From assembly GCA_002050275.1 (NCBI GenBank), contig MWTB01000011.1, positions 1-41,927 on the forward strand: 41,927 nucleotides of DNA, read 5' to 3'. Shown one piece after another: positions 21,777 through 32,599 of this stretch (the first letter of the stretch is position 1; the number at the start of each line of letters is the position of its first letter). This DNA comes from Anaerolineae bacterium UTCFX1. GTDB lineage: Bacteria > Chloroflexota > Anaerolineae > Anaerolineales > Villigracilaceae. The notes beneath the pieces are model-generated. The model was given only the letters and a program-made list of their open reading frames with translations, was not told the DNA's origin and did not search any database. The translations under genes were made by a program, and so were the position numbers.

Positions 21777-24700
21777 ATGCCTTCTTCATCGAATAAACGT
21801 AAAACAATCGCGATTTTTGCCGCTCAAGTTGGACGCGCCTGGGGCGCGGAATTCATCGCAGGCATTAATCATGCGGCGGAAGAGGCGAACGCCAATGTTG
21901 TACATTTCATCGGAGGGACTCTGGCGCGTTCAGCCCAATCGAAGCGCCCCGAAGATTCTTTCGATTTATACGATCTTGCCAAGCCTAATCAATTTGACGG
22001 TTTAATCCTCACTGCCGACGTCGCATATGGCGTAACAGCGGACGATTTGGCGCTGTTTCACGAACGTTTTCGCGGCGTTCCTGTTGTGACGCAATCAGTG
22101 GAGCTTGAAGACGCGCACATGTTCATCGCCGACAATGTCGGAGGCATGCGCGCTGAAGTGCGCCATTTGATCGAAACGCATGGGTATACAAAGATCGCGT
22201 TCGTACGCGGCATTGCCGGACAAGTTGACGCTGAACAACGCTTTCGAGCGTATAAAGAAGAACTCGAAGCGCACAAGTTGCGCTTCGATGAGAGGTTGGT
22301 CGCGCAGGGCGATTTCACGCCTGAAAGCGGACGGAACGCAGTTTTGACTCTGTTCGACGAGCGCAAAATTCGCCCGCAAGCGATTGTTGCGGCAAATGAT
22401 CGTATGGCATTCGGCGCGCTTGAAGCGCTGCAAGAGCGCGGTGTGCGCGTGCCAGATGACGTGGCGGTGACTGGCTTCGACGATCAGCGTGAGGCGCAAG
22501 CGACCGGCGCGCCGCTGACGACGGTGCGGCAATCATTTTACACAGCCGGGAAACAGGCGTTTGAAGCGTTGTTGAATCGCATGAACGGCGAAGCGCAGCA
22601 AAAAACAACGGTGACGCCTACGCAATTACTAATCCGCTGGTCATGCGGGTGCCTGCCTGAAAATGTGAAACAAGCCGCCGTTGCGCCGCGTGAGGTGGCG
22701 AAGACGGGTCGTTTGGAAAATAAGCGAGACGCCGCGATCCTGGCGCTATTAGACGTTGCCGGCGTCGCCGAAGGGGATTCTGCGCGCGGCGCATTCTACG
22801 AACGTTTTGAGCGTGCATGGGACGCATTTCTCTTGGCGTTGCACGATGTTGCCGCCGGCGACGACTTCCTGAAATCTATTAATGCTATGGTCGAATTGAT
22901 GCAAAAACATGGCTTATCCGCCGATGTCTGGCATAACGTTCTTTCAACAATGCGGCGTTATGCGTTGGGCGGCATTGTTAATCATACGGTCATGCTGGTC
23001 GCCGAGAATCTCTTTCAGCAGGCGCGGCTGTTAACCGGCGAACTTTCGCGTCGTACGCAGGCGTATCGCAGGCTGGCGCTGGAACAACAAGAAAATATTT
23101 TGCAAGCCTTTGGCTTCTCTATGGCTCCAGTGATGAACATGGCCGAACTTGGCGCGGCGGTGTCGGACCATTTTCCGACGATGGGAATCGAACGCTGGTA
23201 TGTGATGTATTACGGCGATACAAACGCGCCAGTCGGACCGTATAGCGTGTTGTTCCAATATGAAAATCGCGCTTTCAGCGTTCCGCAGAAGCGTATTGCG
23301 CTTGTTACCGGTCAGTTAACCCCGCTGGGGCACGCGCCCTCTAAGCGGCGAACGACGGCGATCGTGATGCCGCTGACGTTGGCGCGCAACCGCTTCGGCT
23401 TCATGTGGATCGAAATGAGCGCGCATGATTGGGAAGTGTGCGTGCGCGTGCGCAATCTTGTCAGCAGCGCGCTGTTGCGTATTATGCTGGTCCAGCAAAG
23501 GGAGCAGGCGCAACAGCAAGTGGAAAAACTGCTCAAGGAGTCGCATAATCACGCTGCGGAGTTATCAATCGCCAAAGAATGGTCTGAGCAAACCGCCGCC
23601 GAGAATGCGAAGTTGTATTCAAGCGAGCAAGCCCGTCGCCGCGCGGCAGAAGCGCTGACGCGTTCGCTGCGTCAAATTTCATCGCTTGGTAAAGTGACGG
23701 ACGTGCCGGCGCAGATCGTCGAACAATTGGAAAATATGTTGCCGCACGATCGCAGCGCTTTGTTCTTAGAAGGCGTGAACGGCATGGAACTTGCCGCGCA
23801 TCGTGGCTTCTCGCCCGACGCGCCGATTCAAGAATTAAATTACAACATCAACGGAACGAATATTTTGCATTTTCTCACTAAACAGAGCGAACCCTTGCTT
23901 GTTAATGATACGCGGCAGACGCGCGGTTGGGGACAGTCGCCCTGGCTGCCGTCCGACCGGTCCATTTTAAGTCTGCCATTGTATGCAAAGAATAAATTCA
24001 TGGGCATGTTGGTCGTTGCGCGCGGCGAACCGTCTGCGTTTAATCAAGACGACGTTTTGCTCGCCAGCACGTTCGTTCTGCAAGCCGCTATTGCATTGGA
24101 GAACGCGAATCTTTTTGACGAAGTTACGCGCTTCAATGAGATGATGAATCGCATGGTCGAGCAGCGTGTGGAAGAATTAGGCGCGGCGCACGATACGTTG
24201 AAAAAGCTCGATAAGAACAAGAGCGATTTCATTCAAGTGGCGGCGCACGAACTGCGCACGCCGTTGACAGTCATCAAAGGCTATATGGGCATGGTCAGAG
24301 CCGCGCCCGCCGTGCAGGAAAATGCGACGATTCTACAGGCGGTGGACGGCGTGTTGCAAGGCGTAGATCGCCTGCATCAAGTAGTCAACAGCATGTTAGA
24401 CGTCGCTCGTTTGGAGAATCAGGTTTTAAACCCGCACCTCGAATTAGCGGCGCTTGCGCCGATTGTGCGCATTATCCAGAAGAAGCATGCGGACGATCTA
24501 CAAACGCGCCGACTTTCGCTCGTATTAGATTCCAGCCTCGATACGATCCCGCAATTGCTCGCCGATACGGAACTTATCCAAAAAGCGTTGGATAATGTTA
24601 TTGTAAATTCGATCAAGTTTACGCCGGACGGCGGCAGGGTAGAAGTGAGCGCAGGGATAGCGACGAACGAAAACGGTCAGTTCTGTGAGATTCGCGTGCG

Positions 24701-24950
24701 CGATACCGGTATCGGCATTGATTCGGAAAACCTCAAAGTGATCTTCGAGAAATTGTATCAACTGGGTAAAGTGGAATTACACTCCTCCAGCCGCGTGCAA
24801 TTTAAGGGCGGCGGACCGGGTTTAGGGCTTGCTATTGCGGCGGGAATCGTCAAAGCGCATCACGGCGCGATTTGGGCGGAAAGCCCCGGCTACGATGAAG
24901 AGAAACTGCCTGGCAGCACGTTCTTTATTCAAATCCCGTTGGCAAAATAA
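21777..24950 (+). CDS. Cytoplasmic sensor histidine kinase with LacI-type ligand-binding domain and GAF domain
   Basis: The 1057-aa protein starts with a periplasmic-binding-protein-like domain of the LacI group (about 1-290: PDDVAVTGFDD block) but has neither an HTH nor a signal peptide. A helical linker region, a coiled coil (about 575-640) and a GAF domain (about 645-790) follow. The kinase core has the H-box AAHELRTPL with His824, the N-box NVIVNSIKFTPDGG, and the ATP-binding glycines DTGIGID and GPGLGLAIA. No membrane segment or receiver is present, so it should sense a soluble ligand inside the cell and pass phosphate to a response regulator encoded elsewhere. The ribosome-binding site is weak. 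Confidence 0.85.
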   Translation: MPSSSNKRKTIAIFAAQVGRAWGAEFIAGINHAAEEANANVVHFIGGTLARSAQSKRPEDSFDLYDLAKPNQFDGLILTADVAYGVTADDLALFHERFRGVPVVTQSVELEDAHMFIADNVGGMRAEVRHLIETHGYTKIAFVRGIAGQVDAEQRFRAYKEELEAHKLRFDERLVAQGDFTPESGRNAVLTLFDERKIRPQAIVAANDRMAFGALEALQERGVRVPDDVAVTGFDDQREAQATGAPLTTVRQSFYTAGKQAFEALLNRMNGEAQQKTTVTPTQLLIRWSCGCLPENVKQAAVAPREVAKTGRLENKRDAAILALLDVAGVAEGDSARGAFYERFERAWDAFLLALHDVAAGDDFLKSINAMVELMQKHGLSADVWHNVLSTMRRYALGGIVNHTVMLVAENLFQQARLLTGELSRRTQAYRRLALEQQENILQAFGFSMAPVMNMAELGAAVSDHFPTMGIERWYVMYYGDTNAPVGPYSVLFQYENRAFSVPQKRIALVTGQLTPLGHAPSKRRTTAIVMPLTLARNRFGFMWIEMSAHDWEVCVRVRNLVSSALLRIMLVQQREQAQQQVEKLLKESHNHAAELSIAKEWSEQTAAENAKLYSSEQARRRAAEALTRSLRQISSLGKVTDVPAQIVEQLENMLPHDRSALFLEGVNGMELAAHRGFSPDAPIQELNYNINGTNILHFLTKQSEPLLVNDTRQTRGWGQSPWLPSDRSILSLPLYAKNKFMGMLVVARGEPSAFNQDDVLLASTFVLQAAIALENANLFDEVTRFNEMMNRMVEQRVEELGAAHDTLKKLDKNKSDFIQVAAHELRTPLTVIKGYMGMVRAAPAVQENATILQAVDGVLQGVDRLHQVVNSMLDVARLENQVLNPHLELAALAPIVRIIQKKHADDLQTRRLSLVLDSSLDTIPQLLADTELIQKALDNVIVNSIKFTPDGGRVEVSAGIATNENGQFCEIRVRDTGIGIDSENLKVIFEKLYQLGKVELHSSSRVQFKGGGPGLGLAIAAGIVKAHHGAIWAESPGYDEEKLPGSTFFIQIPLAK

Positions 24951-24976
24951 AGACCCCCGAAACTCGGAGGTCTTTT
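24948..24976 (+). terminator. Intrinsic terminator after the sensor kinase
   Basis: AAGACCCCCGA and TCGGAGGTCTT pair with one mismatch around a short loop, followed by TTTTC. The hairpin begins at the kinase stop codon. Confidence 0.75.
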
Positions 24977-25055
24977 CTTAACTTCTCGCCGCGCTTAATT
25001 TGACGTATGAATTTCTTCGTCAGTTATCGTAGCCTTGGGCGCGCCGCCGGTGAAT

Positions 25056-26444
25056 CTATAAGTGGATTGGACTGCCCTCTGCGCCATGCGCCGCTTCCAT
25101 CAACGCCTCTGAAAGCGTCGGGTGCGCGTGGACGTTACGAGCGATCTCGCGCGGAGTCAATTCCATCATGTGCGCAAGCGTGAGTTCGGGGAGCAACTCA
25201 GTTACTTCAGGACCGAGCATGTGCGCGCCAAGAATCTCGCCGTATTTCTCGTCCATCACAATTTTGACGAAACCGGCCGACTCGCCCAGCCCCAGCGCCT
25301 TGCCGTTTGCTTGAAATGGGAAGCGTCCCACTTTAACGGCATAGCCTTTTTCGCGCGCTTGTGCTTCGGTATATCCGAACGAAGCCACTTGAGGTTGGCA
25401 ATATGTGGCGCGCGGCATCATATCGTAATCTAACGCGACCGTTTCAACGCCGGCGATATTCTCCGCGCAGACGATGCCCATTGCCGAACCGACATGCGCC
25501 AGCATGAGTTTGCCGGTCACGTCGCCGATCGCCCAAATGCCGGGCACGTTAGTCTGCATTCGTTCGTTGATCTCCACCATGCCGCGCTCGCTCAGCTTAA
25601 CGCCTGCCGCTTCAAGACCCAGATTCTTGCTGTTTGGCGTGAAGGCGGTCGCTACTAATACCTGACTTACTTCCAGAGTTTCGCCCGGTAGTTTCACTTT
25701 GACCTTTGCAGCGGAGGTTTCGATGCTTTCGAATTTAACGCCGGTCTTGACCTTGATCCCGCGTTTGGCGAATTCCTTTGTTAATTCCTTGCTGATCTCC
25801 TCATCTTCGCGCGGCAGAAGACGCGGCAACAATTCAATAATGGTCACATCCACGCCGTAGGAATTCCAGATCGTGGCAAATTCCACGCCGATCGCCCCGC
25901 CGCCTATGATCGCGACGGACGCGGGCAACTTCTCTTGCATGATCGCCTCGACGTATGTAACGATCTTCTTTCCGTCCACTTTTACGCCCGGCAACGTCGC
26001 CGCGCTGGCTCCGGTGGCAATAATGAAATTCTTCGCCTTCAGTTCGGTCGTTTTACCATCTTGTAATGCGACCAATAGCGCGTCTTTCGATGTGAACTTT
26101 GCTTCGCCGCTGAAGACGGCGACGTTGTTCTTTTTCATTAAGAAGCCCACGCCCTTTGTCAAGCGGTCAGAAATCTGACGCGAACGCTTGAAGGCTGCGC
26201 CGTAGTCCAATTTTAAATTATCGAATGAAAAACCGAATTCTTTACCGCGTTCGCGCAAAGTGTGCGCCACATCCGCGTTCTTCAACAGCGATTTGGATGG
26301 GATGCAACCGACGTTCAAGCATACGCCGCCCAGCCACTGCTTGTCTACAATTGCGACTTTCTGTTTCAGTTGTGCGGCGCGAATCGCGGCGACATACCCT
26401 GCCGGCCCCGCGCCGATGACGACCACGTCGAAATTTTCTGCCAT
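25056..26444 (-). CDS. lpdA: Dihydrolipoyl dehydrogenase
   Basis: This flavoenzyme (E3) reoxidises dihydrolipoamide of 2-oxoacid dehydrogenase complexes or the glycine cleavage system, using NAD. The 462-aa protein has the FAD site VVIGAGPAGYVAA, the redox disulfide in GGVCLNVGCIPSK (Cys42, Cys47), the NAD site IIGGGAIGVEFA, the second FAD block AIGDVTG, and the C-terminal base in the HAHPTLSEA block. AGGAGA lies 5 nt before the ATG. No other complex subunits are adjacent, so it is probably shared by several complexes. Confidence 0.95.
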   Translation of the reverse strand: MAENFDVVVIGAGPAGYVAAIRAAQLKQKVAIVDKQWLGGVCLNVGCIPSKSLLKNADVAHTLRERGKEFGFSFDNLKLDYGAAFKRSRQISDRLTKGVGFLMKKNNVAVFSGEAKFTSKDALLVALQDGKTTELKAKNFIIATGASAATLPGVKVDGKKIVTYVEAIMQEKLPASVAIIGGGAIGVEFATIWNSYGVDVTIIELLPRLLPREDEEISKELTKEFAKRGIKVKTGVKFESIETSAAKVKVKLPGETLEVSQVLVATAFTPNSKNLGLEAAGVKLSERGMVEINERMQTNVPGIWAIGDVTGKLMLAHVGSAMGIVCAENIAGVETVALDYDMMPRATYCQPQVASFGYTEAQAREKGYAVKVGRFPFQANGKALGLGESAGFVKIVMDEKYGEILGAHMLGPEVTELLPELTLAHMMELTPREIARNVHAHPTLSEALMEAAHGAEGSPIHL

Positions 26445-26646
26445 TGGAATCTCCTAAAATATATCGTTACAAGCTTTGTGAAGCGAACGCCTCATTCGCT
26501 TCGGACAAAGGTCGAGAGCGTTATTGCAATAACATGATGACGTTATTTGCGGCTATTGTACTATTAAAGGAAAAACTCCTCGCGAGAGGAGATGTAAGAC
26601 GAGGGCGAATGTGTAAAGAGACCTAAGCGGCGGTGGATAGCGGAAT

Positions 26647-27117
26647 TTACAACCATCGTCTCACGCGAGACTTGTAGCCTGTATACATTTCTCCGAATTT
26701 TCGCTCCAGATACGCCTCTTCGCGCTCGATGACCAGCTTATTCATCAATAAAATGAACGCCACTGTCAGCGGAATGCCCCATTCGTTTCCAAATGTAAGT
26801 GGAAAGCCCAGCAATATCAACGCCATGCCCAGATAGATCGGGTTGCGCGTAAAGCGGTAAATGCCGCTTGAAACAACCGTCTTCACCGAACCATGCGGAT
26901 TCAGCGTCGTACGCGCTTGGGTGAAGGCGTAAAACGCCCCCAGTCCCAATAGAACGCCGCCGCCCGCTAACGCTATCCCAATATTGCGTATCGCCGGTAA
27001 CGAGGCGATGATCGGTAAAACGATAAATTTTCCCAATGCCCAAGCGACCGCGATATGAATTAGGAATAATACCGGCGGGTGAATTTTTACATCTGCGTGA
27101 TCTTTAGGAAGTGTCAT
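26647..27117 (-). CDS. ICMT/PEMT-like membrane methyltransferase
   Basis: The 156-aa protein has four hydrophobic segments and the C-terminal SAM-binding pattern of the isoprenylcysteine carboxyl methyltransferase group (YRFTRNPIYLGMALILLG, then EREEAYLERKFGEMY). Bacterial members methylate lipids or small molecules; the substrate here is unknown. A TATAAT box at 27166-27161 on the minus strand gives a leader of about 37 nt. The divergent gene starts at 27210. Confidence 0.8.
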   Translation of the reverse strand: MTLPKDHADVKIHPPVLFLIHIAVAWALGKFIVLPIIASLPAIRNIGIALAGGGVLLGLGAFYAFTQARTTLNPHGSVKTVVSSGIYRFTRNPIYLGMALILLGFPLTFGNEWGIPLTVAFILLMNKLVIEREEAYLERKFGEMYTGYKSRVRRWL

Positions 27118-27195
27118 AGAAGATGCGATTCCTTAACGCGCCTACTGTTGGTACGCTGTCATTATACCAGTTCGCCGAAAGAACGTTCGTTACGG

Positions 27196-27201
27196 TACAA
27201 T
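27196..27201 (+). promoter_or_regulatory. -10 box TACAAT eight bases before the ATG of the GT-C gene
   Basis: TACAAT (27196-27201) ends 8 nt before the ATG at 27210 and no Shine-Dalgarno sequence is present, suggesting a leaderless or near-leaderless message. A separate ATTATA at 27161-27166 is the minus-strand -10 box of the divergent methyltransferase gene. Confidence 0.45.
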
Positions 27202-27209
27202 CAGCGCGC

Positions 27210-28796
27210 ATGCGTATCAAGAAAACCGATTTTCTTTGGATTTTTTCGCTTTCTGTCCTTCTTAGCGGGCTATTGGCGTTCTTACAAAGGGGAGGCTGGC
27301 TGGGATTCTTTGTTCTTTCTTTGCCAGCGTTGACCATTCTCAGAGTTTCTAGCGCTTGGTCTAATGGCGGACGCAAGCTTGCGCTAATTGTCGCTCTCGC
27401 ATTTCTCGTTCGGTTAACGTTTGGAGCCGCAACCTATATATTGCTGCCCATCTATGGATACGCCGACTCAGAGGATAGCCAGGCGGGCTACTATTATACT
27501 GATTCACATAAACGCGACGATCAAGCCTGGGAGTTGGCGGTCTCAGGCAAGCCGCTCGCTGAAGCGTTCAGCGGCAAATATTCGTCCGATCAATATGGCG
27601 GACTGTTGGCGCTGAGTGCGCTGACCTATCGCAGCCTTTCGCCCGACGCGCAACGCCCGTTGCTATTAATATTGCTGGCGGCGCTTATCGCCGCGACCGG
27701 CGTTCCTTTTTTCTGGAAAGCGGCAGAGCGGACCTTTGGCGAAAAGATCGCATGGGTCTCCGCTTGGATCTTCGCGCTCTATCCCGAATCAATTATGCTG
27801 GGCGGGTCTGCCATGCGCGAGCCTTATCTATTGACGTTTTCAGCCGTCGCATTCTGGGGATTCGCGGTGTGGCGCGATGCGGCGATGTCGCCCCCTCGTT
27901 CTACCATCCTCGCCTTAGGTCTGAGCCTGCTCGGTATGCTGTTAATCTCGCCGGCGGCGGCTGTGTTCATGTTAATCGTCTTTGCTGGTTGGGTAGCCAT
28001 CTCGCGTAGACATTCAAACATTTCATGGAAAGTTGCGCTGGTCTTTGGGCTTGTGTTCCTGCTTGGCTTGTTCACGCTTTCGACTTCGCTCAACCGAAAA
28101 GGAGTCTTTGAAGATGCTTCGCCGCTTTCGGTGTTGAACAGTTGGCTCCAGCTTTCGGTCAAGTGGAATGCCTATCAGATCGAGCGCGAATCGGGCTGGA
28201 TACAGAAACTATTCGACGAAATGCCCGAAGGCGCGCGCTTGCCGTTCGTCGCGTTGTATGGCGTCTTACAACCCGTGTTGCCCGCCGCGTTGATCGCGCC
28301 GACGCTTCCTATTTGGAAGATCATTGCGATTGCGCGTGCGTTGGGTTGGTACGCATTGCTTCCGTTGTTGATTCTCTCTGTGGCGGCGAACTCAAACTTC
28401 AGCCGTGATTTGAAGCGCGCTGAGAGCGACCGCAATATCTTTATCTGGCTGGCGCTTCTCGTCTGGATATGGATCCTGCTTGCCGCGCTTCGAGGCGGAG
28501 GCGACCAGTGGGACAATCCGCGCTATCGTACGATCATGTTTATGTGGCAGGCGCTCCTTGCAGGGCATGTTTGGATATGGCGACAAGAAACGAGGAGCGT
28601 TTGGTTTGTTCGTACGATTGCATGCGAGGGCGTTTTCATTCTGATCTTCACGCAATGGTACGCGAGTCGCTACTTTCACATCGGCGGACAGATGCCCTTT
28701 GTTGTAATGATTGCAGCAATCGTCGGTTTGTGGGGAGCGATTGTAGGCGGCGGGTGGTGGCTGGATCGCAGGCGCAATCAAACGCGCGCAATGTAG
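27210..28796 (+). CDS. Polytopic membrane protein, GT-C glycosyltransferase-like
   Basis: From the ATG at 27210 the product is 528 aa with about eleven hydrophobic segments. The first outer loop after segment 3 holds acidic residues (DSEDSQAGYYYTD, HKRDDQAWELA), as in GT39/ArnT-like transferases that take sugars from polyprenyl-phosphate donors. The later ALYPESIMLGGSAMREPYLL stretch is also typical of this group. Exact donor and acceptor are not evident. It stands at the head of the glycan cluster. The open frame reaches back to 27123, but the extra 29 residues are not membrane-protein-like. Confidence 0.65.
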   Translation: MRIKKTDFLWIFSLSVLLSGLLAFLQRGGWLGFFVLSLPALTILRVSSAWSNGGRKLALIVALAFLVRLTFGAATYILLPIYGYADSEDSQAGYYYTDSHKRDDQAWELAVSGKPLAEAFSGKYSSDQYGGLLALSALTYRSLSPDAQRPLLLILLAALIAATGVPFFWKAAERTFGEKIAWVSAWIFALYPESIMLGGSAMREPYLLTFSAVAFWGFAVWRDAAMSPPRSTILALGLSLLGMLLISPAAAVFMLIVFAGWVAISRRHSNISWKVALVFGLVFLLGLFTLSTSLNRKGVFEDASPLSVLNSWLQLSVKWNAYQIERESGWIQKLFDEMPEGARLPFVALYGVLQPVLPAALIAPTLPIWKIIAIARALGWYALLPLLILSVAANSNFSRDLKRAESDRNIFIWLALLVWIWILLAALRGGGDQWDNPRYRTIMFMWQALLAGHVWIWRQETRSVWFVRTIACEGVFILIFTQWYASRYFHIGGQMPFVVMIAAIVGLWGAIVGGGWWLDRRRNQTRAM

Positions 28797-29798
<1,002 letters not shown>

Positions 29799-29804
29799 TT
29801 TGCC

Positions 29805-31643
29805 ATGAAGCCCGAAAGAAAATTTCCGCTTATTGAGACCGTCGCTGCGCTGGGAGCGCTCCTCTATGTAGCCCGATCTTTATATTTTGCGCATTCCGCG
29901 CTCTCGATCGGCGATGAAGGAGCCTATCTATTCAAGGGGCTTGTCTTTGCGCGCAGCGAGTTTTCCCCCTTTCAAGATTATGGCTATTGGACCAACAAAG
30001 CGCCGTTCGCTTTTCTGATCCCTGGATATATTCAATATTGGTTTGGGGCTGGTTTGCGCGAAGCTCGTTATTTTGCGCTTCTCGTCAGTTTCTTCATGTT
30101 GGCTGGCGTGTGGATTCTGGCGAATCGCTTGGGCGGAAAAACCTGGGCGGCAGTTGCCATGTGGGTCTTTGCGCTGTCCGACGCCAACGTTTCGTTTTAT
30201 AGCCAGGCATTGTCGCAAGGACTGGTCGCTTGTATGCTCGCGTGGGTTTTCGTTTGCGCGCTTGGCGAAGATCGTCCATTACGGCAGATCATCTTCGCTT
30301 CAGCGTTGTCGGTTGTCATCGTGATGACACGGCAGAATATGGTTTTTTTCCTTCCTTTGCTCGTGCTATACATTTTCTGGCAGCATGGAAAAAAAGCAGG
30401 ATTATGGTCTCTGACTTTAAGCGTGGCTTTGTTCATCTTCTTTCATATTATCTATTGGCCCAACATTATGCAATTGTGGGCGCCGTGGTTGCCCGAATCG
30501 TTGACGCCGTTTCTCGACAACTTTCGTTCATTCGCGTTATCCGGGTACGATACTTTTAATATTGGAAACTTGAGTCGTATCCAATCCGCCGCCATCGGCA
30601 TTCAACATCATTTCTTCATCCTATGCGGATTTGCCGGCGCATTGATTCTTTTTCCTCCGAGAGCAAACTGGAAGAGCCCGAGTCAATTCAAAGCCGCCGT
30701 CTTCTTGGGCGCGTCCTTTCTTTCGCTATTTCTCATGCACACATGGGGCTCGCTCTTCAATCAATTTTGCATACAATGTTTTTCACCGTATCAAATGTTT
30801 TACTCCGTGGCGGGGTTTTTATTCATCGTGATCGTGTTCTCCAACGGCGTCAGCGACTCGACATTCCGCCGCGTCATTCTTCTCATTGTCTTGTTGATGT
30901 TCGCAGCGGGGCTGGGTTCCTATTATTTCCAGCGCATAGGCGCGTGGTCGCTGGCGGCGATTCAATTTCCACGCGTCAACGACGCGGGTCAATTCACATG
31001 GGCATCGCTGAGAGAAGTTCTTACATACATCTTCAACTTACCGCTCGATGTTCAAAAACGAGTTGGCGCGGCGATGACAGGCGTGTTTGTTGGAATCGCG
31101 CTCTTAATTTTCTATTGGACTTTTCAACGATTTACTTCCGTCAAAAACTGGATGAGACAAAGCGCTTCTCTCGCGACCCTCAACCTGTTTCTTCTCGTCG
31201 GCGTGATTCTCCCTCCCGCCGCCAACGCAGGGACGTATGCCGCGCCATGCTCGACGAATTTCCTGACATACTACGAACAAGCAGGGCACGCCCTCGCAGA
31301 CGCAATTCCGCCCGGTAGTTTGGTTTACTGGAAAGGAAGCGGCAGGCATATTGCGATGCTTCTCTATTTAAAAGATGTGCGCTACTTCCCTCCGCAGATC
31401 ACAGCGGGAGCGGGCTACGTCCGCGCGGGGGACCCCGACCGATTGCTGCGCTTCGGTTTGTTCAGCGACGAAATGGATTCACAGTGGCGTGAATCCGCCG
31501 ATTACTTTATTATTTGGAAGGGATACCCAAATACCGAACTGGATGGTTTCCAAAACGATCCGCGCTATGAACCTGTCCCGTTCGACATGGAAAATCTATC
31601 CCAATGCGAAGATGTGCTGTACTTGTTTAGGAAACGACAATGA
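29805..31643 (+). CDS. GT39/ArnT-like membrane glycosyltransferase
   Basis: The 612-aa protein has about twelve hydrophobic segments. The first outer loop has SIGDEGAYLFKG and the following WTNKAPFAFLIPG, matching the DE...NKPP pattern of GT-C transferases that use polyprenyl-phosphate sugars. The C-terminal 130 residues form a soluble domain outside the membrane. It begins 6 nt after gmd and overlaps the next gene by 4 nt (ATGA), so it is part of the operon. Confidence 0.75.
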   Translation: MKPERKFPLIETVAALGALLYVARSLYFAHSALSIGDEGAYLFKGLVFARSEFSPFQDYGYWTNKAPFAFLIPGYIQYWFGAGLREARYFALLVSFFMLAGVWILANRLGGKTWAAVAMWVFALSDANVSFYSQALSQGLVACMLAWVFVCALGEDRPLRQIIFASALSVVIVMTRQNMVFFLPLLVLYIFWQHGKKAGLWSLTLSVALFIFFHIIYWPNIMQLWAPWLPESLTPFLDNFRSFALSGYDTFNIGNLSRIQSAAIGIQHHFFILCGFAGALILFPPRANWKSPSQFKAAVFLGASFLSLFLMHTWGSLFNQFCIQCFSPYQMFYSVAGFLFIVIVFSNGVSDSTFRRVILLIVLLMFAAGLGSYYFQRIGAWSLAAIQFPRVNDAGQFTWASLREVLTYIFNLPLDVQKRVGAAMTGVFVGIALLIFYWTFQRFTSVKNWMRQSASLATLNLFLLVGVILPPAANAGTYAAPCSTNFLTYYEQAGHALADAIPPGSLVYWKGSGRHIAMLLYLKDVRYFPPQITAGAGYVRAGDPDRLLRFGLFSDEMDSQWRESADYFIIWKGYPNTELDGFQNDPRYEPVPFDMENLSQCEDVLYLFRKRQ

Positions 31644-32599
31644 ATCTCTCCCTTGTGATCCCCGTTTACAACGAAGCGGCGAGCCTGCCCTTGTTATACG
31701 AAGCGATTGAAGAAGCGCTGAAGCCTCTCAAACAAAAATGGGAGGTCATCTTTGTGGACGATGGCAGCCGCGATAACAGCCTTGATGTATTGAGGACGCT
31801 CGCCGAGAAGAATCTGAATCATGTGCGCGTACTAGTCTTTCGCCGCAATTTCGGGCAGACCGCGGCCATCTCGGCGGGCATTGACCACGCGCAAGGCGAA
31901 ACGATCGTGTTGATGGATTCCGATCTGCAAAACGATCCCGCAGACATCCCTCGTCTGCTGGCAAAACTTGATGAAGGCTACGATCTTGTCAGCGGCTGGC
32001 GCAAGGATCGTAAAGATAACCGTCTCACTCGTACTATTCCATCGAATATTGCTAATTGGTTGATTTCCGCTGTGACCGGCGTGCATCTTCATGATTACGG
32101 CTGCACGCTCAAAGCCTATCGCCGCGAAGCGCTAGGCGGATTCCGCTTATACGGCGAAATGCACCGCTTCATCCCCGTCTTCGCGCATTCAGTCGGCGCG
32201 CGCATCGCTGAGATTCCCGTCAGCCATCACCCGCGCAAGTTCGGCAAAGCTAACTATGGTTTGGATCGAACCGTGAAGGTCATCCTCGATTTGTTTACGG
32301 TGAAATTCCTGCTCGAATATTCGCACAAGCCCATCCGTTTGTTCGGCGGAGCGGGAGCGAGCCTTATGTTGATAGGCATCGTTGACCTCGCGTATATTTT
32401 CTTCCGCCGCATGTTTTTTAGCGTGCCTGCATCCACGTCGCCTCTATTGCTTGTAGGAGTGATGTTTGTAATTCTCGGATTTCAATCCATCCTCATGGGG
32501 CTGATCGCTGAATTGCTCGCGCGCACCTATCATGAGGCGCAGCATAAACCGACGTATACACTGAGAGAGATTATTCAGGGAAAACAGAAGAGAAAATGA
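31640..32599 (+). CDS. GT2 polyprenyl-phosphate glycosyltransferase (DPM1/GtrB-like)
   Basis: The enzyme should load a nucleotide sugar onto a polyprenyl phosphate, making the donor used by the GT-C proteins next to it. The 319-aa protein has the GT2 start SLVIPVYNEAASLPLLYEAI, VFVDDGSRD, the DxD-type MDSDLQNDP, and two C-terminal membrane helices (about 230-255 and 265-290), as in GtrB/ArnC-type enzymes. It overlaps both neighbours by 4 nt, a sign of tight coupling. Confidence 0.88.
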   Translation: MNLSLVIPVYNEAASLPLLYEAIEEALKPLKQKWEVIFVDDGSRDNSLDVLRTLAEKNLNHVRVLVFRRNFGQTAAISAGIDHAQGETIVLMDSDLQNDPADIPRLLAKLDEGYDLVSGWRKDRKDNRLTRTIPSNIANWLISAVTGVHLHDYGCTLKAYRREALGGFRLYGEMHRFIPVFAHSVGARIAEIPVSHHPRKFGKANYGLDRTVKVILDLFTVKFLLEYSHKPIRLFGGAGASLMLIGIVDLAYIFFRRMFFSVPASTSPLLLVGVMFVILGFQSILMGLIAELLARTYHEAQHKPTYTLREIIQGKQKRK

